Positions 35,294 to 41,784 of a DNA stretch of 64,000 nt are shown here, one piece after another. This DNA is from an uncultured Muribaculaceae bacterium. Its GTDB lineage: Bacteria > Bacteroidota > Bacteroidia > Bacteroidales > Muribaculaceae. A program made the translations under genes and the position numbers. The stretch is taken from positions 109,279 to 173,278 of the forward strand of contig CAJUQP010000002.1 of assembly GCA_910588245.1 (NCBI GenBank), written 5' to 3'. A model generated the notes under the pieces. It ran no database searches. It saw only the letters and a list, made by a program, of their open reading frames with translations, and was not told the DNA's origin. The stretch's first letter is position 1; the number at the start of each line of letters is the position of its first letter.

Positions 35294-36223
35294 TCACGAA
35301 TGAAGGTCTTTGCGGTAGCGGAGCGGTGGAACGCCAACCCGTCGGCGGAACATGCGGGCGAAATGGTTGGGATAGGCGAAGCCGAGCTCTTCGGCGATGT
35401 CGTTTATCGACAGGGAGGTGTCGGAGAGAAGTCTTTGAGCCGCCATGATGAGCTTCTGCTGAAGATACTCCTGCGCGGAGATATGTAGCTCACGCTTTAT
35501 GATGTCGCCGAAATAGTTGGGAGAGAGATTAAACTGCGACGCACACCATGCCACCGTTGGCTGCCCTTTCTGTGCCGGCAGACCGCTTGAGAGATAGTTG
35601 TCGACCATATTGTCGAGACGCTCAGCCAGCGAGGCACCCGGACTGACACTGTGGGAGAACTGCCGCTCGTAAAACCGCTTGAAATAGCTCAGCATCTGCC
35701 CGATGCCGAGGCGCAGCAGCTGGTCGCTCATATAGTCGCGGTCTGATTTCAGTTCCGCAACGAGATTGCTGAAACAGTTGATGATGATGCCGCGTTCCAC
35801 AGGGGTAAGTTCCATGGCCTCGTCCACATCCGATGAGAAGAAATTGAACATGTAGAAATCGCGTCCGAGACCGGTTTTCTCCAGTAGTTCCGGCCGGAAA
35901 GCGAGCATCCATCCTGCCGGATGCACGGTGTGGTCGAGATCCATCCGGACTTCCTCTCCGGGACGCAGCGAGAAAAGGGTGTTTGCCTTGTAAGATATCG
36001 TGCGACCACCTTTGTGGAGAGTGCCGAAAGCATCGTCCATCAGTACTACGCAATACATCCCGAAATCCGTGGGCCCGAAGATGGAAAGATCGGCACGCGA
36101 CAGTTCGCCGACTCCGATAAGGGGATGGTCGGTGGCCTGACGGAAGTATGTGTTGAATTCGTCTATACCGCTCACGAGCCGTGCAACGGTAGTCCTTGAG
36201 GTTATTGTAGGCGAGGATGTCAT
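35294..36223 (-). CDS. AraC-family transcriptional regulator
   Basis: A 309-residue AraC/XylS regulator. The N-terminal two-thirds is a cupin-like sensor (TISYKANTLFSLRPGEEVRM); the C-terminal 100 residues contain two helix-turn-helix motifs, with the family phrases SPNYFGDIIKRELHISAQEYL and DIAEELGFAYPNHFARMFRR. It is divergent from the tryptophanase-family lyase gene, whose promoter has a good -7 but no -33 box, so it is a natural candidate activator of that gene. The ligand is unknown. Confidence 0.92.
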   Translation of the reverse strand: MTSSPTITSRTTVARLVSGIDEFNTYFRQATDHPLIGVGELSRADLSIFGPTDFGMYCVVLMDDAFGTLHKGGRTISYKANTLFSLRPGEEVRMDLDHTVHPAGWMLAFRPELLEKTGLGRDFYMFNFFSSDVDEAMELTPVERGIIINCFSNLVAELKSDRDYMSDQLLRLGIGQMLSYFKRFYERQFSHSVSPGASLAERLDNMVDNYLSSGLPAQKGQPTVAWCASQFNLSPNYFGDIIKRELHISAQEYLQQKLIMAAQRLLSDTSLSINDIAEELGFAYPNHFARMFRRRVGVPPLRYRKDLHS

Positions 36224-36296
36224 AGTTTAAAAAGATTGCTATATCTGAAAAACGTTGATATTGGTCGGTAATTGTGGTATAAAATCTCTTGATAAG

Positions 36297-36359
36297 TAAT
36301 TTTGGTAGATTAATAAGTAAATAGGTTAGTAGTATGATGACTTGCATAGGATAATTTTG
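36297..36359 (+). promoter_or_regulatory. Candidate promoters of the lyase gene
   Basis: Two TAATTTTG -7 boxes occur, at 36297-36304 and 36352-36359. The second is the closer one (44 bp before ATG) but lacks TTTG 19-20 bp upstream, which suggests positive control. No leader peptide with tryptophan codons (tnaC-like) is seen. Confidence 0.5.
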
Positions 36360-36402
36360 CGGCACTTTTTCGATAAAAACCTAAAACTTCATACTTAAAC
36401 TC

Positions 36403-37851
36403 ATGGCAGTAAAATTTTACAAACAGGAAAATCAGGTGCCTTTGGAGATGCACAAGGTCAGGGTGGTGCAGAAACTTCATCTCCTTCCCGTGCAGGAACG
36501 TCTCCGCGCTATCCAGGACGCCGGTAACAATACATTCCTCCTTCAGAACAAGGATATCTACATGGATATGCTCACCGACTCCGGAGTCAACGGCATGTCT
36601 GACCTCCAGACGGCCGCCATGTCGATGGCCGACGATTCATATGCCGGAAGCGAGACTTTCAACAGGGTGAAGAAAGCTGTGAAAGAGGTGTTCGGTACGG
36701 ACAATGTGCTCCCTGCACATCAGGGGCGCGCCTGTGAGAATATCCTCGCGGAGGCATATGTGAAACCCGGCATGGTGGCTATCATGAACTTCCATTTCAC
36801 CACTACCAAAGCCCACATCACGAGGCTTGGTGGAGAGGTGATAGAGGTAGTCAACCGCAAGGGTCTGTTGCCTCAGAGCGATGATCCTTTCAAAGGAGAT
36901 TTCGACCTCGATGAACTGAAGGCAACTATCGAGAAATACGGTCCTGAGAAGGTGGCGTTCGTAAGAATAGAGGCCGGCACTAACCTTATCGGCGGTCAAC
37001 CCGTATCTCTTGAAAATATGCTTGCCGTGGCCGACATATGTCACAAGTATGGCGTTAAATCCGTGCTCGACGCATCGTTGCTGCAAGACAACGTCTATTT
37101 CATGAAGACACGCGAGGCTCAGTGCAAGTATATGTCGACGAAAGAGATCTATCATCTCCTCGCTGCTAAGTGCGACATTGTCTATTTCTCAGCTCGTAAG
37201 CTCGGATTCGCCCGTGGTGGCATTATCACCAGTGTCGATCCGAAATACACCAACGAAATGATGGAGTATATACCTCTCTACGAGGGCTTTCTGACTTATG
37301 GTGGTATGGAGGTGCGGTCGATGGAGGCACTTGCGCAGGGCCTTTACGAGAGCCTCGATATGGAGTACATCAACCAGGGTCCGGAGTTCATCGCCTATCT
37401 TGTGAAGGAACTGTATGACTACGGTGTGCCTGTCATTACTCCCGCCGGCGGTCTGGGAGCACATCTCAATTGCTCCGAGTTCGTGCCTGACATGCCTCAC
37501 GACCAGTATCCGGCTGCCGCTGTCGGAGCCGCCCTATACATCGCCGGAGGTATCCGTGGCATGGAACGCGGCACCGTATCCGAGCAACGAGAGCCTGATG
37601 GAACTGAGCGTTTCGCCGAACTTGAGCTCCTGCGTCTTGCCGTGCCCCGTCGCGTCTACACTCTCTCGCAGATAAAATATGTGGCCGACAGGGTGAAATG
37701 GGTGTGGGACAACCGTGCGCTCATCGGCGGCCTGCGCTGGACTATGGAGCCGAAGGTGCTCCGTTTCTTCTTTGGTCGCATGAAGGAGATCGGCCACTGG
37801 CAGGAAGACCTCGTGACGAAATTCAAGGAAGATTTCGGCGACTCCCTCTGA
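36403..37851 (+). CDS. Divergent tryptophanase/tyrosine phenol-lyase family PLP enzyme
   Basis: A fold-type I PLP beta-eliminating lyase (482 residues) releasing indole or phenol plus pyruvate and ammonia from an aromatic amino acid. Seen: LTDSGVNGMS (about 57), PAHQGRAC (Q107, R109), D223, and the PLP lysine K266 in FSARKLG. Specificity positions are tyrosine phenol-lyase-like: T133 in FTTTKAH (tryptophanases have FDTT), R389 in GMERG (tryptophanases have VEIG) and LRFF (453-456) where tryptophanases have LRHF. However, the arginine that contacts the PLP phenolate oxygen (DATR in TPL) is Leu226 here, and the Lys before the catalytic Lys is Arg265. Substrate therefore uncertain. The divergent AraC gene may control it. 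Confidence 0.8.
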   Translation: MAVKFYKQENQVPLEMHKVRVVQKLHLLPVQERLRAIQDAGNNTFLLQNKDIYMDMLTDSGVNGMSDLQTAAMSMADDSYAGSETFNRVKKAVKEVFGTDNVLPAHQGRACENILAEAYVKPGMVAIMNFHFTTTKAHITRLGGEVIEVVNRKGLLPQSDDPFKGDFDLDELKATIEKYGPEKVAFVRIEAGTNLIGGQPVSLENMLAVADICHKYGVKSVLDASLLQDNVYFMKTREAQCKYMSTKEIYHLLAAKCDIVYFSARKLGFARGGIITSVDPKYTNEMMEYIPLYEGFLTYGGMEVRSMEALAQGLYESLDMEYINQGPEFIAYLVKELYDYGVPVITPAGGLGAHLNCSEFVPDMPHDQYPAAAVGAALYIAGGIRGMERGTVSEQREPDGTERFAELELLRLAVPRRVYTLSQIKYVADRVKWVWDNRALIGGLRWTMEPKVLRFFFGRMKEIGHWQEDLVTKFKEDFGDSL

Positions 37852-37886
37852 CTCGCCTGAACATCCGCTGACACGCATAAATGATT

Positions 37887-37918
37887 GGACATCGGGAGCG
37901 ATACCCGGTGTCCTTTTT
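37887..37918 (+). terminator. Terminator after the lyase gene
   Basis: GGACA-t-CGGG pairs with CCCG-g-TGTCC around AGCGATA, followed by five T. Confidence 0.85.
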
Positions 37919-38163
37919 CTCACTTGTTTAACTTTGGTGTGCGCGATTTTTGCTCACCACTCGTATTATCTTTGTCGCCAAGAGCTAAAGGCTCGAAAAT
38001 TATTCGTAATTTTGCACTTACAGCGTACATCAATCTGTAAATGACCTGAACAACATCAAAGACATACGGCGCGAGCCGAAAATCCTTTTGAAACTTCTTG
38101 GTAGTCGCACAGGTTTTGGTCGGCCTTCAGATACTACGAAGAAGTTTTTCTTTGTATAAAAAA
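37919..38163 (+). other. Intergenic stretch with untranslatable remnant before dinD
   Basis: Two -7-like boxes occur (TATCTTTG at 37967-37974, TAATTTTG at 38007-38014) without well-placed -33 elements. From about 38039 to 38158 one plus-strand frame is open for about 39 codons (DLNNIKDIRREPKILLKLLG... ending FFFV) but has no start codon. It may be a gene remnant or the structured dinD leader; I do not recognise it. Confidence 0.3.
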
Positions 38164-38994
38164 ATGAAAGCGTCCGAAATTCAAGAGTTATTCAATAGTT
38201 TTGAATCCATCGCCATCGAATATGATGGCGTTGAATGTTGGAGTGCAAGAGAACTATCTTTGGCTTTAGGTTATTCGCAGTATCGTAACTTCCTTCCTGT
38301 CATAGATAAAGCCAAAGAATCCTGCTCAAACGCCGGGGAATCAGAGTCTGACCATTTTGCGGACGTCCGCAAAATGGTCAGACTCGGCTCAGGTGCTGAA
38401 CGTCAAATAGATGATGTCATGCTGACTCGCTATGCATGCTATCTTATCGCGCAAAACGGCGACCCACGCAAATCAGAAATTGCTTTTGCTCAGAATTACT
38501 TTGCAGTCCAGACACGCAGGGCCGAAATAGTCCATCAACGGCTGCTTGATTATGAGCGCGTACAAGCTCGTTCCAAACTCGCCGAAACCGAGCACACCCT
38601 TTCGGGAGTGCTTTATGAACGTGGCGTGGACTCCAAAGGCTTCGCCATTATCCGCGCCAAAGGTGACCGTGCATTGTTCGGCCTTGACACAGCCATGATG
38701 AAACGCCGTGTCGGAGCACCCGAAAAAAGACCGCTTGCCGATTTTCTCTCAACGATAGCTATTAAGGCAAAAGACCTCGCCGCCGAAATGACTTCCGTTA
38801 ACGTTCAGCAAAAAGACCTGCACGGTCAGATTGGCATTGAGCGTGAGCATATCGACAACAATAGCGCAGTCCGCAACATGTTGTTGGACCGCGGCATCCG
38901 CCCGGAAGCATTGCCACCTGCCGAGGACGTGAAGAAAGTGGAGCGTAGGTTAAAATCCGACGAGAAGAAAATTCTCCCCAAGAAAAAGAAATAA
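38164..38994 (+). CDS. dinD: DinD-like DNA-damage-inducible protein (BRO-N type)
   Basis: A 276-residue homologue of E. coli DinD, which is SOS-induced and binds RecA-ssDNA. The N-terminal BRO-like domain has WSARELSLALGYSQYRNFLPVI and the conserved DHFADVRKMVRLGSGAERQIDD; the middle has RYACYLIAQNGDPRKSEIAFAQNYFAVQTR. The C-terminal half is helical and basic, ending KKILPKKKK. ATG 38164 is the first plausible start. The codons of SDHFADVRKMVRL form a perfect 42-bp palindrome (38344-38385). No LexA box was recognised upstream. Confidence 0.9.
   Translation: MKASEIQELFNSFESIAIEYDGVECWSARELSLALGYSQYRNFLPVIDKAKESCSNAGESESDHFADVRKMVRLGSGAERQIDDVMLTRYACYLIAQNGDPRKSEIAFAQNYFAVQTRRAEIVHQRLLDYERVQARSKLAETEHTLSGVLYERGVDSKGFAIIRAKGDRALFGLDTAMMKRRVGAPEKRPLADFLSTIAIKAKDLAAEMTSVNVQQKDLHGQIGIEREHIDNNSAVRNMLLDRGIRPEALPPAEDVKKVERRLKSDEKKILPKKKK
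38344..38385. repeat. Perfect 42-bp palindrome inside dinD
   Basis: GAGTCTGACCATTTTGCGGA-C is followed directly by its exact complement, centre GGAC|GTCC between 38364 and 38365. Both arms are 21 bp and fully coding (residues about 61-74). Confidence 0.95.
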
Positions 38995-39016
38995 TCACAA
39001 AAATTGCGATTGTCTA

Positions 39017-39607
39017 ATGTCTTCACAGTTCAACGCATTTGAAGAGGCTCTCGACTTCTCTTTCTGGAGGGAGATATGCGAGAAGCAGGGCACGCTGCGC
39101 CATTTCCGGCGCGGAGAATACTTTGTACGCACGGGCGAAGTTCTCAGAAATGCCGGATGGATTGTGTCAGGCGGTTTCAAGCACTCGCTGATTGACAATG
39201 ACGGCAATGCCAAGATAGTTGGTTTTGTATTCGAGGGGTCGGTTCTCGCCAACTATATCAGCTCGATGCACGGCAAGAAGATTCCTACCGACATCATAGC
39301 CCTTGAGGATTCAGATGTTCTTGTCATACCTTCTTCACTGATTCGTGAGAGGCTGATGTTTGATCCCACTCTCTACATCAAGGTCTTGGATGCCCTGTTT
39401 GAGCAGGCATACGAACAGGCGCTCAACAGCTACCGTTCCACTCCCGAGCAACGCTACCGCCAGTTACTTGCGCGTTATCCGCGACTGTTTGATCTGGTCT
39501 CACTCGGAGAGATTGCCACCTATCTCAATATCTCCCGCCGCCAGCTCCATCGCTTTCGCGAAACCATAGCTGCAAACATTCCTGACGAGGAAAAATCGGC
39601 GGATTAA
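39017..39607 (+). CDS. Crp/Fnr-type transcriptional regulator (short)
   Basis: A 196-residue cyclic-nucleotide-fold regulator. The sensor (about residues 25-120) has HFRRGEYFVRTGEVLRNAGWIVSGGFKHSL, and the DNA-binding end has LGEIATYLNISRRQLHRFRE. It is shorter than classical Crp and typical of Bacteroidota stress regulators. The gene lies 23 bp after dinD. A TGTGA-N6-TCACA box begins 32 bp downstream of the stop codon, in front of the next regulator gene, so it may control that gene. The ligand is unknown. Confidence 0.87.
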   Translation: MSSQFNAFEEALDFSFWREICEKQGTLRHFRRGEYFVRTGEVLRNAGWIVSGGFKHSLIDNDGNAKIVGFVFEGSVLANYISSMHGKKIPTDIIALEDSDVLVIPSSLIRERLMFDPTLYIKVLDALFEQAYEQALNSYRSTPEQRYRQLLARYPRLFDLVSLGEIATYLNISRRQLHRFRETIAANIPDEEKSAD

Positions 39608-39636
39608 AGCTCAGAAAGGCTATTTTTTTCTGGCAA

Positions 39637-39654
39637 CTGTGACAAATGTCACAG
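39637..39654. promoter_or_regulatory. Crp-type operator TGTGA-N6-TCACA
   Basis: CTGTGACA-AA-TGTCACAG is an 18-bp inverted repeat with perfect 8-bp arms and matches the Crp consensus exactly. It is centred 29.5 bp upstream of the -7 box at 39675, where an activator overlapping the -33 region would bind. Confidence 0.75.
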
Positions 39655-39674
39655 CTTTTGTCATTTTTACTCTG

Positions 39675-39682
39675 TATCTTTG
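39675..39682 (+). promoter_or_regulatory. -7 box of the LuxR-type gene
   Basis: TATCTTTG is a full match. The TTTG at 39657 is 14 bp away, too close for a -33 element, consistent with dependence on the Crp-type site. Confidence 0.6.
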
Positions 39683-39786
39683 CTGTCTGTCTTGATGATT
39701 TGTCAACGCGCACCGGTTGCGCCGAGTTGCGCTTCAAGCAGACTCGCGAATATTTCATATTTGCAAGATAAAACGGCCCGAAAGAT

Positions 39787-40539
39787 ATGGAGAATAAGAT
39801 AGAAAACTTCTTCTTTGCCGGAAACGCGGTGAGCGGCGAACCTGATTACGGGCTTGCCGAGACTTTCGTGCGCACCGCCGAGGCATTTGCCAACGCCACT
39901 TATCAGAGCGTCTATATAATCGACTACTTCCGCAAAAATTTCCTGTATGTCTCGCCAAATCCGTTATTTTTGTGCGGAATGTCGGCAGAAAAGGTAAAAG
40001 AACTCGGTTATCAATTCTACCTTGATCACTTGCCTGCCGATGAAGTTGCAATGTTGCTTGAGATAAATCAGGCCGGATTCTCTTTCATCAACAAGGTTTC
40101 TCCCGCCGGGAGAAAGAGATACACTATCTCCTATGATTTTCATATCATCAACGGACATGACAAGGTTCTTATAAACCATAAATTGACCGGATTCGCATAT
40201 CAGCCTGACGGAAGTGTATGGCTGGGACTTTCCGTAGTGTCTCTATCCACCCACTCCAATGCCGGACAAATCACAATGCACTGCCGTGGTAAGAGGGAAT
40301 ATTGGGAATATGACATGCAATCACATAAATGGGAGATACATGATACCCCTGTCTTGAACGAGACGGAGAAGAAAATACTTACCCTTTCAATACAAGGATT
40401 GACAATCAACGCCATTGCCGAACGTGCCCACCTCGCCGTTGACTCCGTGAAATCCGCCCGTCGCCGTCTGTTTGAGAAACTGGAGGTCAGCAACATTTCC
40501 GAGGCCATCTCTTACGCAACCAACTACAAACTGCTTTAA
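39787..40539 (+). CDS. LuxR-type HTH regulator with PAS-like sensor
   Basis: A 250-residue regulator. The first 160 residues look like a PAS domain (QSVYIIDYFRKNFLYVSPNPLFLCG, then HDKVLINHKLTGFAYQPDGSVWLGL). The C-terminal GerE/LuxR HTH is LNETEKKILTLSIQGLTINAIAERAHLAVDSVKSARRRLFEKLEV (about 190-235). Similar PAS-HTH proteins are common in Bacteroidales. Its 3' end overlaps the end of the convergent ThiF-like gene by 4 bp. The two palindromes upstream of the ThiF-like and lipoprotein genes are possible targets, which is inference. Confidence 0.85.
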   Translation: MENKIENFFFAGNAVSGEPDYGLAETFVRTAEAFANATYQSVYIIDYFRKNFLYVSPNPLFLCGMSAEKVKELGYQFYLDHLPADEVAMLLEINQAGFSFINKVSPAGRKRYTISYDFHIINGHDKVLINHKLTGFAYQPDGSVWLGLSVVSLSTHSNAGQITMHCRGKREYWEYDMQSHKWEIHDTPVLNETEKKILTLSIQGLTINAIAERAHLAVDSVKSARRRLFEKLEVSNISEAISYATNYKLL

Positions 40540-41114
40540 TTGACATCGTTGGCTATGGTCGAGAGGTAGAATTTCGGATAAGTCTTGACTTTATTCCCGG
40601 CTATCATTGCGACAAGTAAATGGGCAACCATCGCGGTCATGGTGTATTCACCGATAGAACTTTTTATTTCCGGAGAAGCAATCCATTTGCGGGCATCATC
40701 TATCCATTCGTTATTCTGAATGTTCCAGAATTTGCTATAACCGCTCGTGTAATCAATCATGGATCTGACCGTATCGTTACCAGCCTTATCCTCTACAAAA
40801 TGTGGTAATCTTTTTTCTGGAGGTATAATTACGGCACAGGCTCCGATTCCGAAATTGAAAGCGCAGATTACTGGAATATCTATTTGACGATAATAGGCTA
40901 TAACTGCTTTGCAATCATTTTTTTCAGTGCAGGTGCAAATAACTACATCACATAATGGCTGTTCGGGATATTCGGATGCTAATACAATGTCAACAAAGCC
41001 AAGCCGTTTTATTGCCTCTGCTATAAGCTCAACTGCCATATGGCCGATTATAGCCACTTTTGTATCTGTGATTCTCTGTCTCAAAACGGTTGATAGACCT
41101 CCGGATTGTTCCAT
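40536..41114 (-). CDS. ThiF/HesA-like Rossmann protein, degenerate nucleotide loop
   Basis: A 192-residue protein resembling the E1-like ThiF/MoeB/HesA family: KVAIIGHMAVELIAEAIKRLGFVDIVLA is the first Rossmann unit, PLCDVVICTC follows, VICAFNFGIGACAVIIPP fits the family core, and the end HLLVAMIAGNKVKTYPKFYLST matches family C-termini. The glycine-rich ATP loop G-x-G-G-x-G and zinc cysteines are missing, so adenylation activity is doubtful. The open frame runs back to 41276 through the operator palindromes; the promoter (-7 at 41140-41133) indicates that ATG 41114 is the start. Confidence 0.7.
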   Translation of the reverse strand: MEQSGGLSTVLRQRITDTKVAIIGHMAVELIAEAIKRLGFVDIVLASEYPEQPLCDVVICTCTEKNDCKAVIAYYRQIDIPVICAFNFGIGACAVIIPPEKRLPHFVEDKAGNDTVRSMIDYTSGYSKFWNIQNNEWIDDARKWIASPEIKSSIGEYTMTAMVAHLLVAMIAGNKVKTYPKFYLSTIANDVN

Positions 41115-41132
41115 ATTCTTAATTGTTTGAGG

Positions 41133-41140
41133 CAAAATTA
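41133..41140 (-). promoter_or_regulatory. -7 box of the ThiF-like gene
   Basis: TAATTTTG is read on the minus strand, 18 bp before ATG 41114. Its first base is 30.5 bp from the centre of the palindrome at 41162-41179. Confidence 0.7.
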
Positions 41141-41160
41141 CCCTATTGGCATCGATTTTC

Positions 41161-41220
41161 ATGCACACTTTTGTGTGCAAATCCTCCTGTCGTATATAAA
41201 TGCACACTTTTGTGTGCAAA
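41161..41220. promoter_or_regulatory. Two identical palindromic operators between divergent promoters
   Basis: A 21-bp sequence containing the palindrome TGCACAC-TTTT-GTGTGCA occurs twice, at 41161-41181 and 41200-41220 (palindromes 41162-41179 and 41201-41218), 39 bp apart centre to centre. Each is centred 30.5 bp upstream of its own -7 box. Confidence 0.85.
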
Positions 41221-41239
41221 CATTGTGTTTTTATCTCAG

Positions 41240-41247
41240 TAATTTTG
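41240..41247 (+). promoter_or_regulatory. -7 box of the lipoprotein/barrel operon
   Basis: TAATTTTG; the centre of palindrome 41201-41218 is 30.5 bp upstream. No TTTG is found at the 19-20 bp position, so activation by the palindrome-binding factor is likely. The leader is about 95 nt. Confidence 0.7.
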
Positions 41248-41347
41248 CAATACAAAATCATTATGAAATTATCCAAGGGTTTTTGAAACTTATGTTGTCT
41301 ACGATAGCAAAGGGCCCGGGCAAATATTAAATGTAAATTAAAGAAAA

Positions 41348-41746
41348 ATGAAACAACGTAGTTTAATCTTGCTGATGTTATCAGTTGCCGCTTTGGTATT
41401 TATAATCTCATGCGGAGCCGAATCAGATAAACGTAAAATTGAGAATACCATGCGTGAGTACGTGGAAAGTGGCCTCAATGAAGATGAGACATTCAACTTC
41501 GTGGGTCTCTCTAATCACCGTGATACTGTGTTTATGGGTGTCAATCGTCCATGTGTCGGTGTGATATACACCATAGCCAACAGTTCTTCTGGTGAAAAGA
41601 CCAGGCATTATGCGGATGTAATCTTTTCCGAAGATTATGGTAAGGCAATATCTGTAAAAGAACTTGACTTTGATCCCATTGATACGGTAAAGGACAAAGT
41701 CAAAGGAGAATTAAAGTCTAAAATCCGTGAAAAACTTATAAACTAA
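41348..41746 (+). CDS. Small hypothetical lipoprotein
   Basis: A 132-residue protein with lipoprotein signal MKQRSLILLMLSVAALVFIISC (cysteine at 22). The mature part is charged; RKIENTMREYVESGLNEDETFNFVGL, RPCVGVIYTIANSSSGEKTRHYADVIFSEDYG and a lysine-rich helical end (DTVKDKVKGELKSKIREKLI) look like a small alpha+beta fold. I do not recognise the family. It is the first gene of an operon with an outer-membrane barrel protein, 38 bp ahead, so a role in the same surface complex is possible. Confidence 0.75.
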   Translation: MKQRSLILLMLSVAALVFIISCGAESDKRKIENTMREYVESGLNEDETFNFVGLSNHRDTVFMGVNRPCVGVIYTIANSSSGEKTRHYADVIFSEDYGKAISVKELDFDPIDTVKDKVKGELKSKIREKLIN

Positions 41747-41784
41747 GCCAACCCCTCTTTAAGGGTAACGAACATTCAGTGAAT

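Noticed and set aside
36224..36402. tnaC-like leader peptide upstream of the lyase
   Set aside because: No short frame with a tryptophan codon and suitable start was found in the gap.
38098..38163. Upstream extension of dinD
   Set aside because: Adds a hydrophobic segment (VVAQVLVGLQILRRS) not found in DinD; ATG 38164 gives the family N-terminus.
41115..41276. N-terminal extension of the ThiF-like gene
   Set aside because: The extension translates the two operator palindromes (HTKVC repeats) and the -7 box; the start at 41114 follows the promoter.
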